From assembly GCA_017621195.1 (NCBI GenBank), contig JAGATO010000307.1:1-16390 (forward strand): DNA of 16,390 nucleotides, given 5' to 3'. Both the position numbers and the translations under genes were made by a program. The notes beneath the pieces were generated by a model. The model was not told the origin of the DNA and did not search any database. It saw only the letters and a program-made list of their open reading frames with translations. Shown here piece after piece: positions 1-7,409 of the stretch; within the stretch, counting starts at the first letter, position 1; the number at the start of each line of letters is the position of its first letter. Source of the stretch: Bacillota bacterium (GTDB lineage Bacteria > Bacillota > Clostridia > Peptostreptococcales > Anaerovoracaceae).

Positions 1-430
1 AACGGCACAGGCCCCACAGGAATTCCTCCACCAGCTCCGTGTCGAAATCTCCCACCTTCTCCGTAGGAATCTGCGCGTCGTAATTCAGCGAACACCTTCC
101 GCTGAGATCCAGGGCGCAGAGTACCAGCGCTTCGTCCATGGGAAGGAGGAAGCTGCCGTACCGTCGGATTCCCCGCTTGTCTCCCAGGGCGTCCGCAAAG
201 GCCTGCCCCAGTACAATGCCGATGTCCTCCACCGTGTGGTGGTAGTCCACATCCGTATCTCCGTGACAGGTCACATTCAGTTCAAACCGTCCGTGCCTTG
301 AAAACAGCTCCAGCATGTGGTTCAGAAAGCCGCAGCCGGTGTCGATGTTACAGGAACCGGACTGATCCAGCGCCAACGATACCTTCACCTGGGTTTCCTT
401 CGTCTTCCGTTCGATGTTGCTTTTTCTCAT
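1..430 (-). CDS. hisB: Imidazoleglycerol-phosphate dehydratase, N-terminal part (cut by window edge)
   Basis: HisB dehydrates imidazole glycerol phosphate to imidazole acetol phosphate, a mid-pathway step of histidine synthesis in the cytoplasm. Translating the minus strand from the ATG at 430 gives 143 codons without a stop to the window edge. Visible family motifs are GFLNHML (residues 34-40), the metal-binding HHTVEDIG (64-71) and GIRRYGSFLLPMDEAL (87-102). The family is about 195 residues long, so about 50 residues, including the second metal-binding cluster, lie outside. It is the monofunctional type: no phosphatase domain precedes it. A GGAGG six bases before the ATG lies inside the end of hisC, whose stop is one base upstream, so translation is probably coupled. 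It is the fifth gene of the his operon here. Identification is secure; only the C-terminus is unseen. Confidence 0.96.
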   Translation of the reverse strand, partial: MRKSNIERKTKETQVKVSLALDQSGSCNIDTGCGFLNHMLELFSRHGRFELNVTCHGDTDVDYHHTVEDIGIVLGQAFADALGDKRGIRRYGSFLLPMDEALVLCALDLSGRCSLNYDAQIPTEKVGDFDTELVEEFLWGLCR

Positions 431-431
431 A

Positions 432-1487
432 TCAGCCCTCCACAAGTATTTTTGTCACCATACAAAACCGTTCCATTTCCTCTTCGCTGCCGATGGTTAC
501 CCTGACGAAATCCACGATCCTGGGATCGGACCAGTGGCGAACTAGAATTCCCTCTTCTCTCAGACGAGTAAAGTACTCTGTACCTCCCATGGTACCGGGT
601 TTCACAAACAGGAAGTTGGCACTGGACGGCAAGACCGTAAAGCCCAGATCCGACAGGAACTGCGCCGTCTTCTCCCGCGTCTTACGGATCCGGCCGGTAC
701 ATTCCTGAAAGTAAGCCTCATCCTCCATGGCCGCTGCACCGGCCACGATGGACAGGCGATTGACGTTATAGGGATTGAAGCTGAACTTCATCTTGTTCAG
801 GTCCTCCGCCAGTTCAGGAGAGGTCAGGGCAAAGCCCAGACGGGCCCCCGCCAGATTTCTGGACTTGGAGAAGGTCTGAACCACCACTAAATTGTCGTAC
901 TTAGACAGAAGTCCTACGCTGCTTTCGCCGCCGAAGTCCACATAAGCTTCGTCCACGATCACCACATCGTCCGGATTTGAAGCCACGATCTCCTCCACCT
1001 GAGACCGGCTGAGACAGATCCCCGTAGGTGCGTTGGGATTGGCGATGAGCACCGTTCGCCCCGCGTTTTTATAATCATCGATGTCGATGGTGAAGTCCTC
1101 CTTCAGAGCCACGGCCTGCCCGTCCACGCCGAAGGTCTCCGCGAACACCGGATAAAAACCGTAGCTGATCTGCGGGTAGCGAAATCCTCTTTCACCGAAG
1201 GCCATGTAACAGAAGGCCAGAATCTCGTCGGACCCGTTTCCCACCATCACCTGACTTCTGTCCACACCGTAACGATGGGCGATGGCGTTCACCAGTGCCC
1301 TGGCTTCCGGATCGGAGTACAGCCGCAGCTGCTCCGCCTCCGTCCGATTGATGGCTTCCAGTACTCGTGGGCTGGGCGCATAGGGACTCTCATTGGTGTT
1401 CAATTTGATGTATTTTCTCTCCTGCGGCTGTTCGCCGGGAGTGTATGGTTCCATGTTCTGATATCTGCTGTGTAAAAATCGACTCAT
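432..1487 (-). CDS. hisC: Histidinol-phosphate aminotransferase
   Basis: This PLP-dependent fold-type I aminotransferase converts imidazole acetol phosphate and glutamate to histidinol phosphate and 2-oxoglutarate. The 351-residue product has the LNTNESP motif near residue 30, NPNAPTG (150-156), DEAYVDF (179-185) and the PLP-binding lysine in TFSKSRNLAGARLG (K208), all typical of HisC. The frame stays open upstream to a TTG at 1502, but the ATG at 1487 is preferred: GAGGAG sits seven bases before it, and the upstream hisD stop is then one base away. The TTG would put the start inside hisD and has no comparable site. Length and motif order are normal. As in all HisC-like enzymes, side activity on aromatic amino acids is possible, but the operon position settles the main role. 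Confidence 0.96.
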   Translation of the reverse strand: MSRFLHSRYQNMEPYTPGEQPQERKYIKLNTNESPYAPSPRVLEAINRTEAEQLRLYSDPEARALVNAIAHRYGVDRSQVMVGNGSDEILAFCYMAFGERGFRYPQISYGFYPVFAETFGVDGQAVALKEDFTIDIDDYKNAGRTVLIANPNAPTGICLSRSQVEEIVASNPDDVVIVDEAYVDFGGESSVGLLSKYDNLVVVQTFSKSRNLAGARLGFALTSPELAEDLNKMKFSFNPYNVNRLSIVAGAAAMEDEAYFQECTGRIRKTREKTAQFLSDLGFTVLPSSANFLFVKPGTMGGTEYFTRLREEGILVRHWSDPRIVDFVRVTIGSEEEMERFCMVTKILVEG

Positions 1488-1488
1488 C

Positions 1489-2769
1489 TCACTTCTCCTC
1501 AAACCGTATGGTCACGCTCTTTCCGTGTCCGTCCAGCCCCTCTCTGGCGGCGAAGTCAGCCACCCGGTCCTTCACCTTCGCAAGCGCTTCTTTCGTATAG
1601 TAAAGATAACTGGACTTCTTCAGGAAATCATCCACGCTCAGCGGGCTGGAAAACCGGGCCGTTCCTCCCGTAGGAAGGATGTGGTTCGTTCCCGCAAAGT
1701 AGTCGCCCATGGCCTCAGGCGTGTTCTTTCCCAAAAAGACAGAACCGGCATTTCTCACCAGAGGGAGAAGTTCAAACGGTTCGTCCACGCAGAGTTCCAG
1801 ATGCTCCGGCGCGATGGCGTTGGCCGTCTCTATGGCCTGTTCCATGGAGGAAGCCACGATGATCTTTCCCCGGTTGTCCACGCTGGCCCGGGCGATGGCC
1901 TGTCGCGGCAGCTGCGTCAGCTGTACCTCCACCTGCTCCTGCACCGCCTGCGCCAGCTGGCGACTGTCGGTGACCAAAACGGCGCTGGCCATGGTGTCGT
2001 GCTCCGCCTGGGACAATAGGTCCGCCGCCACATAGCGGGGATTGGACGTTTTGTCGGCCAGTACCAGAATCTCGCTGGGCCCGGCAATCATGTCGATATC
2101 CACCTGACCGAAGACCATACGCTTGGCCGTAGCCACGAACACATTTCCCGGCCCTACGATCTTGTCCACCGCCGGAACGCTCTCCGTTCCGTAAGCCAGA
2201 GCTGCCACGGCCTGAGCTCCGCCGGTCTTGACCATCTTCGTAACGCCGGCGATGGCTGCCGCCGCCAGAATGGGCGCCGCAATGGTGCCGTTCTCGTCGG
2301 GAGGCGTCACCATGACGATCTCCGAAACCCCGGCAATCTTAGCCGGAACGGCGTTCATCAAAACGCTGGACGGATAGCTGGCCGTTCCTCCGGGAACGTA
2401 AATTCCCACCTTAGCAAGGGGGGTCACCTTCTGTCCCAGAACGATGCCGTCCTCCTTGCGGATCTCGTAGCCGCTGCGCAGCTGTTTTTCGTGGTACTGT
2501 CGGATGTTGGCCTCCGCCTGCTTCAGCGTTTCGATGAAATAGTCGTCGATTTTTGCCATAGCTTCTTCGATTTCGTCCCCGCTGACCACCAGCTCCGTCA
2601 GATCGGCTCCATCGAACCTCTTCGCGTATTCCTTCAGCGCACGGTCGCCGTCCCGGCGCACCGTATCTATGATCTCCGCCACGATTCCGGACACATCTTT
2701 CTGTTCTTCCTGGCTGCGATCCAATACCTCTTTCAGGGATAATTCCTGTAAATCGTAAATCTTCATCAT
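1489..2769 (-). CDS. hisD: Histidinol dehydrogenase
   Basis: HisD carries out the last two oxidations of the pathway, histidinol to histidinal to histidine, with NAD+ and a zinc ion. The 426-residue protein is of full family length. Landmarks are VGPGN (205-209), MIAGPSEI (227-234), the SQAEHDTMA zinc-region motif (253-261), APEHLE with the catalytic Glu-His pair (320-325) and GTNHILPTGGTAR (360-372). The first of two adjacent ATGs (2769) is chosen because it forms an ATGA overlap with the hisG stop and lies ten bases after an AAAGGAG. hisC follows after one base. Nothing is missing or odd. Confidence 0.97.
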   Translation of the reverse strand: MMKIYDLQELSLKEVLDRSQEEQKDVSGIVAEIIDTVRRDGDRALKEYAKRFDGADLTELVVSGDEIEEAMAKIDDYFIETLKQAEANIRQYHEKQLRSGYEIRKEDGIVLGQKVTPLAKVGIYVPGGTASYPSSVLMNAVPAKIAGVSEIVMVTPPDENGTIAAPILAAAAIAGVTKMVKTGGAQAVAALAYGTESVPAVDKIVGPGNVFVATAKRMVFGQVDIDMIAGPSEILVLADKTSNPRYVAADLLSQAEHDTMASAVLVTDSRQLAQAVQEQVEVQLTQLPRQAIARASVDNRGKIIVASSMEQAIETANAIAPEHLELCVDEPFELLPLVRNAGSVFLGKNTPEAMGDYFAGTNHILPTGGTARFSSPLSVDDFLKKSSYLYYTKEALAKVKDRVADFAAREGLDGHGKSVTIRFEEK

Positions 2770-3401
2770 AATGATCTGTCTCCTTTTACGGCAGCTGCCA
2801 GCTTCGCCGTCATTCGGCTGATGATCTCGTTCTGGAACTTGAAGCTGGTCTTGTTAGCGATGAATCTGGCGCTGATGGGAAGGAATTCCTCGAGGATCTG
2901 CAGATCGTTTTCACGGATGGTGTTTCCCGATTCCACGATGTCCACGATCACGTCCGACAGCCCCAGAATGGGCGCCAGCTCGATACTTCCGTTCAGCTTG
3001 ATGATATCGATATCCCGGTTCTGACCGGCATAATACTGCTTGGCGATGTTCACGAACTTGGTGGCCACCCGCAGAGGCCGATCCTTGTCTTCGATGTATC
3101 CGTTCCGGGCAGCTACACACATGCGGCACTTTCCCAGTCCCAGATCCAGAAGCTCATACACGTCGGGACGGCTTTCCAGCAGGATGTCCTTTCCCACGAT
3201 CCCCACGTCAGCGGCGTGGTGTTCCACGTAGATGGCAACATCGCTGGGCTTGACCAGCAGGTAGCGGACGTTGTTTTCCGGATTTTCAAAGATCAGCTTC
3301 CGGTTCGGTTCGTAGATGGACTTGCAGTCGTAACCGATGGTCGAAAGCAATTCGTAGACCTGATCGCCCAATCTTCCCTTGGGCAGAGCAATGTTCAGCA
3401 T
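2766..3401 (-). CDS. hisG: ATP phosphoribosyltransferase, short catalytic subunit
   Basis: HisG condenses ATP and PRPP to phosphoribosyl-ATP, the committed and feedback-regulated first step of histidine synthesis. The product begins MLNIALPKGRL and is 211 residues long, so it is the short form (HisG-S), which lacks the C-terminal regulatory ACT-like domain and needs HisZ as partner; hisZ is directly upstream. The PROSITE-type signature around KLNGSIELAPILGLSDVIVD, followed by IVESGNTIREN, is intact. The frame extends upstream inside hisZ, but the ATG at 3401 has an ideal AGGAGG nine bases before it and matches the family N-terminus. It overlaps hisZ by 7 bases and hisD by 4, implying coupled translation. 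Confidence 0.97.
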   Translation of the reverse strand: MLNIALPKGRLGDQVYELLSTIGYDCKSIYEPNRKLIFENPENNVRYLLVKPSDVAIYVEHHAADVGIVGKDILLESRPDVYELLDLGLGKCRMCVAARNGYIEDKDRPLRVATKFVNIAKQYYAGQNRDIDIIKLNGSIELAPILGLSDVIVDIVESGNTIRENDLQILEEFLPISARFIANKTSFKFQNEIISRMTAKLAAAVKGDRSL

Positions 3402-4561
3402 GTCTCCTTCCCTCCTGCGGCAAGCGCTTCGCCGTTCTGCGCGCTTGCGGCTTCCTTCAGCGCACCGTCCTCCCAACGGTAGATTCTCTCCGCCCGCAGC
3501 TGAGGCGGTACACTCCTCTCGGCCCGAACCCGCAGGCCCTGCTTCGTCAGAGCCTGAATCTGAGCCGTCAGTTCCTTCAAATCTGCATCCGCGTCATAGA
3601 GCACCAGGGCTTCCACGTCGAAATCGCCCGGCGTCAGTGGTACGCGGCTCATCTCCGATAAATAGATGGCAAACCCGATGCCGCCGCAGTCCTTGCCCAG
3701 CTTCTTCACCATGCCGTCGTACTGACCGCCGGCAAGCACGTTCCTGGGCAGCTGTTCCAGATATCCCTGAAAGATGATACCGTTGTAATAGTCGATGTCG
3801 TTCAGCAGGGAGAAATCCAGCTGCAGCTTTTTCGCCAGTCCTACAGACTTCATCACGTGGTAGATCTGTTCCAGATCCTCCACCGCCCGCTCCATGGTTC
3901 TGTTTCTCACCAGCCGTTTGGCTTTTTTCAGCGTATCGGGAAACTTTCCGTATAATGTAGGAAGAGACGCCAGATCGTCGCACTCCCTCTGACTCAATCC
4001 TGCCCTGCGCGCCTCGCTTCGCAGTTCAAAGGCGTTTTTCGCCCGGATCAGATCCAGTATGATCTGTTTCTGGTCATCGTTCAAAGCCATGGGCTCCATC
4101 AGTCCAGTGACGAAATCCATGTTGGACACCTCCAGCAGATAATGATCCGACAGCTGGGCCAAACTGCGCTCCGCCAACGTCAGCACTTCGATGACGGAGT
4201 ACAGATCCACGTCACCCATGACCTCCAGACCCATCTGGCTGATCTCCTTATAGGTGTGACTTTCCTTACTCTCCCGATACACGTTTTCGATGTAATATAG
4301 CTTTTCCCTGGTTCCCCGGGTGGCCTTGCTGTTCTTGATGATTGACAGAGTCACGTCCGGCTTCAGAGCCAGCAGCTTTCCGTCCAGATCGGTGAAGGTG
4401 ATGATGTTCTCGCTGGCGAGAAAGCTCTGGTTCTTCGCATACAGGCTGTATTCCTCAAACCGCCCCATGCGGTATTTCTTATATCCGTACTGTTCGTAGA
4501 CGCCGCGCAGCTTCAGCGTGGCCAGTTCCTCCGGCCGCAGCGTACCGGTCTGCAATCTCAT
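3395..4561 (-). CDS. hisZ: ATP phosphoribosyltransferase regulatory subunit
   Basis: HisZ is a catalytically inactive paralogue of the histidyl-tRNA synthetase core. It forms a hetero-octamer with short HisG and is needed for its activity and for histidine feedback. The 388-residue product shows the class II synthetase-like elements: FEEYSLYAKNQSF near 35-47, LKPDVTLSIIKN (66-77), YYIENVYRES (89-98), DYYNGIIFQGY (257-267) and GGQYDGMVKKLG with GGIGFAIYL (278-301). A C-terminal stretch (about 313-365) may be a remnant anticodon-binding-like region. A true HisRS is unlikely because of the length and the hisG neighbour. The frame is open to 4618, with another ATG at 4588, but the ATG at 4561 has AAAGGA seven bases upstream and fits the family start. 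It is the first gene of the his operon. Confidence 0.93.
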   Translation of the reverse strand: MRLQTGTLRPEELATLKLRGVYEQYGYKKYRMGRFEEYSLYAKNQSFLASENIITFTDLDGKLLALKPDVTLSIIKNSKATRGTREKLYYIENVYRESKESHTYKEISQMGLEVMGDVDLYSVIEVLTLAERSLAQLSDHYLLEVSNMDFVTGLMEPMALNDDQKQIILDLIRAKNAFELRSEARRAGLSQRECDDLASLPTLYGKFPDTLKKAKRLVRNRTMERAVEDLEQIYHVMKSVGLAKKLQLDFSLLNDIDYYNGIIFQGYLEQLPRNVLAGGQYDGMVKKLGKDCGGIGFAIYLSEMSRVPLTPGDFDVEALVLYDADADLKELTAQIQALTKQGLRVRAERSVPPQLRAERIYRWEDGALKEAASAQNGEALAAGGKETC

Positions 4562-4634
4562 GGTCGTTTCCTTTCTGTTCTCCGTCATGGTAAAGCCTGC
4601 GATCCTGCACCGCCACAACGGTGTTTGGTTCGAT

Positions 4635-4670
4635 ACTTTATTATGATAAAGTGATAAATTGATAAATCAA
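4635..4670. promoter_or_regulatory. Inverted and direct repeats in the his leader, candidate operator
   Basis: Just downstream of the predicted his start point lie two inverted repeats: ACTTTAT-tatg-ATAAAGT (4635-4652) and TTGAT-aa-ATCAA (4659-4670). Overlapping them, GATAAA occurs three times with an 8-base period (4645, 4653, 4661). This placement, from about +1 to +36, is where a repressor would block transcription. A histidine-responsive repressor is an inference; AT-richness alone could produce weak palindromes. Confidence 0.4.
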
Positions 4671-4677
4671 TAGTGTC

Positions 4678-4706
4678 ATATTACCACATCTTTCCCCATT
4701 TGTACA
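4678..4706 (-). promoter_or_regulatory. Probable sigma-A promoter of the his operon
   Basis: On the minus strand, a -35 element TGTACA (4701-4706) and a -10 element TAATAT (4678-4683) are separated by exactly 17 bases. The -10 is preceded by TGG, giving an extended -10. Each hexamer matches consensus at four of six positions. The start of transcription would fall near 4671, about 110 bases before the hisZ ATG. Direction, spacing and position before the first his gene support the call; it has not been tested. Confidence 0.6.
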
Positions 4707-4745
4707 GTAATTTTTATATTATCACAAATATTTTTTTCGTTCAAT

Positions 4746-4757
4746 GGAGGCTCCTCC
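4746..4757. repeat. Small inverted repeat between the divergent promoters
   Basis: GGAGG-CT-CCTCC is a perfect 5-base-arm palindrome sitting 16 bases upstream of the tcdA -35 element, in otherwise AT-rich DNA. It could be a protein-binding site or chance. It is not followed by a T-run on either strand, so it is not a terminator. Confidence 0.3.
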
Positions 4758-4773
4758 CTGACGAGTCCGCTTA

Positions 4774-4802
4774 TTGACACGATTTGACGAACGCGGTATA
4801 AT
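4774..4802 (+). promoter_or_regulatory. Perfect-consensus sigma-A promoter for tcdA
   Basis: TTGACA (4774-4779) and TATAAT (4797-4802) both match the consensus at all six positions and are exactly 17 bases apart. The start point would be near 4809, giving a leader of about 60 bases before the tcdA ATG at 4873. Such a site predicts strong constitutive transcription unless a factor represses it. Confidence 0.88.
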
Positions 4803-4872
4803 TAAAAGCCGACTTGTATTGTAGGTTTATTATAATCCGCAGGTCTATTATGATGAAATGAGGCTTCAAACC

Positions 4873-5628
4873 ATGCTGAATCAATTTTCAAGAACACAAC
4901 TTCTCTTCGGTGAAGACAATATGAAAAAAATATACCGAGCTCGTGTGGCCGTCTTCGGCATCGGCGGCGTGGGAGGCTATACGGTGGAAGCCCTGGCCCG
5001 CAGCGGTGTGGGAACGCTGGATCTGATCGACGATGACAAGGTCTGCCTGACCAACCTGAACCGACAGATCATCGCCACCCGTTCCACCGTAGGAAAATAC
5101 AAGGTGGATGTGGCGAAAGATCGGATTTTGGACATCAATCCCGATGCCGTGGTCAACACCTATCGGACGTTCTACATGCCCGATACCGCTCATCTGTTCG
5201 ACTTCACTCAATACGACTACGTGGTGGACGCCATCGATACGGTGACGGGAAAGATCGCTCTGGTGGAACAGGCCGAAGCCGCCGGCGTACCCATCATCAG
5301 CAGCATGGGAGCCGGGAACAAGATCGACGCCACCGCGTTCGAAGTGGCGGACATCTACCAGACGTCGGTCTGCCCCCTGGCCAAGGTCATGCGCAAGGAG
5401 CTGCGAAACCGGGGCATTCAAAAGCTGAAGGTGGTCTACTCCAAAGAACCGGCCATGACTCCCATCGACGACATGTCCATCAGCTGCCGGGCCAACTGCA
5501 TCTGCCCTCCCGGCACGGCAAGAAAATGTACGCAGCGCCGCCAGGTTCCCGGAAGCAACGCTTTCGTTCCCTCCGTAGCCGGGCTGATCATCGCCGGTGA
5601 AGTGATCAAGGACCTGTGCGGAATGTGA
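4873..5628 (+). CDS. tcdA: tRNA threonylcarbamoyladenosine dehydratase (TcdA/CsdL family)
   Basis: TcdA is an E1-like ATP-dependent enzyme that cyclises t6A37 of ANN-decoding tRNAs to ct6A. The 251-residue product opens with MLNQFSRTQLLFGEDNM, typical of the family, followed by the nucleotide-binding loop GIGGVGG (29-35), the acidic IDDD (52-55) and NLNRQ (61-65). Further on come TSVCPLAKVMRKELR (155-169), a Cys-rich insert with C205, C209, C211 and C219, and RRQVPGSNAFVPS. An ATG five codons upstream (4858) is in frame but lacks a good ribosome binding site; the ATG at 4873 has GAGG nine bases before it and fits the family start. MoeB/ThiF-type enzymes share the fold, but the N-terminus and the PGSNAFVPS region point to TcdA. 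The transglutaminase-like gene follows after 11 bases. Confidence 0.9.
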   Translation: MLNQFSRTQLLFGEDNMKKIYRARVAVFGIGGVGGYTVEALARSGVGTLDLIDDDKVCLTNLNRQIIATRSTVGKYKVDVAKDRILDINPDAVVNTYRTFYMPDTAHLFDFTQYDYVVDAIDTVTGKIALVEQAEAAGVPIISSMGAGNKIDATAFEVADIYQTSVCPLAKVMRKELRNRGIQKLKVVYSKEPAMTPIDDMSISCRANCICPPGTARKCTQRRQVPGSNAFVPSVAGLIIAGEVIKDLCGM

Positions 5629-5639
5629 AAGGAGCCGTA

Positions 5640-6707
5640 ATGGAAGCCTACTATTATAATCAGATGGACAAGCTTCAACAGAGCGCCTACCACGCCATGA
5701 AAGAAGGCATCACCGCTCTGCAGACTTCCTTCTCCGTTCCCCGTCTGGAACCGCGTCAGTTCTCCGACGTCTTCTTCAAGCTGCGTCTCGATCACCCGGA
5801 GATCTTCTACGTAACTTCCTTCACCTATCGCTTTTATGAGGACGCCTCCCGTGTAGAATTTGTTCCGGAATACCTGTTCGACAAAAACAAGATCCGCGAC
5901 CATCAGAAGGCCATGGAATCCCGGATCCGCAAGCTGCTCCTTCCCCTGCAGGGAAAGACCGACTTGGAAAAGGAACAGTACATCCACGACTTCCTCTGCC
6001 GCAGCGTCCGCTACGACAATCTGAAAAAGCCCTACTCTCACGAGATCATCGGCCCCTTGGGCCAGGGCGTCAGCGTCTGCGAGGGCATCGCCAAGGCGGT
6101 GAAGGTCCTCTGTGACCAGCTGGGACTGTGGTGCATCATCGTCATCTGCGATGCCGATCCTCAAAACGGCGTGAAATATCGACACGCCTGGAATCTGATC
6201 CGGCTGAACCGCCAGTATTACCACCTGGACGCCACCTTCGACAACACCCTGACCAACGGCCATCAGAGCGCATACGACGGAAGCGCCGTTCCTCTTCCGC
6301 GCGATCCGAAGGCGCCGATCCGCTACGACTACTTCAATCTCTGCGACGATCAGATCTATCGCGACCATCGCCGGGCCATGTATCCCGTCCCCGCCTGCAT
6401 CGATTCCTCCCGGTTCTATTATAAGGAAGCGAAGCTTTCCTTCACGAAGCCGGAGGACGTGACAAAGCGCTCATTACAGGCGATTCGCAAGAAACAGCCG
6501 CTGATCTTTCACTGGCGCGGCGGTTATCTGACGCGGGAGGTTCTTCAGCAGCTGATGGAACGGATCCGCGAAGCCGCCAAAGAAAAAGACGTGCACGCTG
6601 TGGTGCACGTCAACTGGCCTCAGGCTGTGCTGAGAGCCGATTTTGTTTCGGAATCCGTTTCGGAAGATGTGATCGCCGATGAAGGCGACGAAAGCAACGA
6701 TCTCTGA
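5640..6707 (+). CDS. Transglutaminase-like (papain-fold) protein, apparently cytoplasmic
   Basis: The 355-residue product has a transglutaminase-core domain with the expected triad in order: Cys147 in GVSVCEGIAKAV, His182 in YRHAWNLI and Asp197 in YHLDATFD. A helical N-terminal region (about 1-110) precedes it, and a charged C-terminal part (about 265-355) ends in an acidic tail. Bacterial members of this superfamily are mostly proteases, amidases or cross-linkers; the substrate cannot be read from sequence. There is no signal peptide or membrane segment, unlike many relatives. The ATG at 5640 is chosen over an upstream in-frame GTG because AAAGGAG lies five bases before it. It is 11 bases after tcdA and probably co-transcribed. 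It ends 5 bases from the convergent FNT gene with no hairpin between, so the two transcripts may overlap at their 3' ends. Confidence 0.82.
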   Translation: MEAYYYNQMDKLQQSAYHAMKEGITALQTSFSVPRLEPRQFSDVFFKLRLDHPEIFYVTSFTYRFYEDASRVEFVPEYLFDKNKIRDHQKAMESRIRKLLLPLQGKTDLEKEQYIHDFLCRSVRYDNLKKPYSHEIIGPLGQGVSVCEGIAKAVKVLCDQLGLWCIIVICDADPQNGVKYRHAWNLIRLNRQYYHLDATFDNTLTNGHQSAYDGSAVPLPRDPKAPIRYDYFNLCDDQIYRDHRRAMYPVPACIDSSRFYYKEAKLSFTKPEDVTKRSLQAIRKKQPLIFHWRGGYLTREVLQQLMERIREAAKEKDVHAVVHVNWPQAVLRADFVSESVSEDVIADEGDESNDL

Positions 6708-6712
6708 ACCCC

Positions 6713-7327
6713 CTATTCCTTCCATTTCTTTGCCAGAGGAATCATAACCCCGCCCACGCCGTTGGCTGCGGTGATCACCAGCGTCCGGAGCAACGCCTGG
6801 CCCGACCAGACGTCTGCCACGGAAAAGTAGAACATATCCGCAATGCAGTGTTCGAAGCCACTGAGGATGAAGGCCGCTACGCAGACGAATAAGATGGCGG
6901 GGTTTTTCGTCTGTTTATATCCTTCCACCGCAATGTACATCAGCGCACCGCAGAAGATCCCCAGAAGAAACAGACTGGTCATGGAGTCATTCAGCTTCAC
7001 ACTGCACATTCCCGCCGCCGTTTCGGCGATCCCGTGAATCCGGCTGGCGTTGGCTCCCATGGCCGCCAGCCACGTACCGATCCAGTTTCCGATCCATATC
7101 ACCGCCAGATCCACCAGATAGGCAGGCGGCTGCTCCACCAGATAACCTACCTTTCCCGTAAACAGATTCAGTCCATGAACGCAGATGGTGTACAGACCTA
7201 CCGTGAACATCAGTGCTCCGATGACTTTGTTTTCCAATGACAGAAAAACGATGCCTCCCATGCCGATGGACGCTCCTCCCAGAATGGCCAGAATCAAAGT
7301 TCTCACATAATATGACGCACGTTTCAT
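6713..7327 (-). CDS. Formate/nitrite transporter (FNT) family channel, short form, probably formate
   Basis: FNT proteins are pentameric inner-membrane channels for formate, nitrite or hydrosulfide. The 204-residue product has six hydrophobic segments at about 8-29, 35-58, 68-90, 116-136, 142-165 and 178-198. The family's omega-loop motif appears as NLFTGKV (T57) after segment 2, and the central-pore histidine as GFEHCIADMFYF (H160) in segment 5. Relatives such as FocA are about 250-285 residues, so this is a compact member with short termini. The ATG at 7327 is preferred: AAAGGA lies ten bases upstream, whereas the ATG at 7336 would have it only one base away. A ZTP riboswitch sits in its leader, which favours formate as substrate because this RNA class governs one-carbon and purine genes. 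That substrate call is an inference. Confidence 0.88.
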   Translation of the reverse strand: MKRASYYVRTLILAILGGASIGMGGIVFLSLENKVIGALMFTVGLYTICVHGLNLFTGKVGYLVEQPPAYLVDLAVIWIGNWIGTWLAAMGANASRIHGIAETAAGMCSVKLNDSMTSLFLLGIFCGALMYIAVEGYKQTKNPAILFVCVAAFILSGFEHCIADMFYFSVADVWSGQALLRTLVITAANGVGGVMIPLAKKWKE

Positions 7328-7368
7328 TTCTCCCATATCCTTTCCCGTAATATGAATTCAGCGTAACC

Positions 7369-7409
7369 AAAAACCGACACGACCGGGCCTTTGGCGCCCA
7401 GACGGTCGG
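7369..7409 (-). terminator. Intrinsic terminator overlapping the ZTP riboswitch (expression platform)
   Basis: On the minus strand CCGAC (7409-7405) can pair with GTCGG (7378-7374), with an inner GGGC/GCCC stem, followed directly by TTTTT (7373-7369). The 5' arm contains the CCGTCTGGGC segment that the riboswitch uses for its hairpin and pseudoknot, so the two structures exclude each other. It precedes the FNT gene by about 42 bases. It could also stop any read-through from the methyltransferase gene. Confidence 0.78.

Larger units (their letters stand above)
4562..4872. other. Divergent intergenic region, hisZ / tcdA
   Basis: This 311-base gene-free stretch is markedly AT-rich between about 4625 and 4740. 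It holds two back-to-back promoters (his on the minus strand, tcdA on the plus strand), two inverted repeats and an 8-base-period GATAAA direct repeat in the his leader, and a small GGAGG/CCTCC inverted repeat between the promoters. The his transcript would have a leader of about 110 bases containing a weak CACCG/CGGTG hairpin (4609-4624). I see no T-box sequence, no tandem His codons and no terminator in it. Confidence 0.8.

Noticed and set aside
1488..1502. TTG start of hisC at 1502
   Set aside because: It lies inside hisD, and the ATG at 1487 with GAGGAG seven bases before it fits better.
4562..4677. T-box riboswitch or His-codon attenuator for the his operon
   Set aside because: The leader of about 110 bases is too short for a usual T-box, has no AGGGTGGNACCGCG-like segment, no run of His codons and no terminator.
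5436..6368. 310-codon minus-strand frame opposite tcdA and the transglutaminase-like gene
   Set aside because: It overlaps both real genes in antisense and has a composition typical of a mirror frame, with no domain or promoter.
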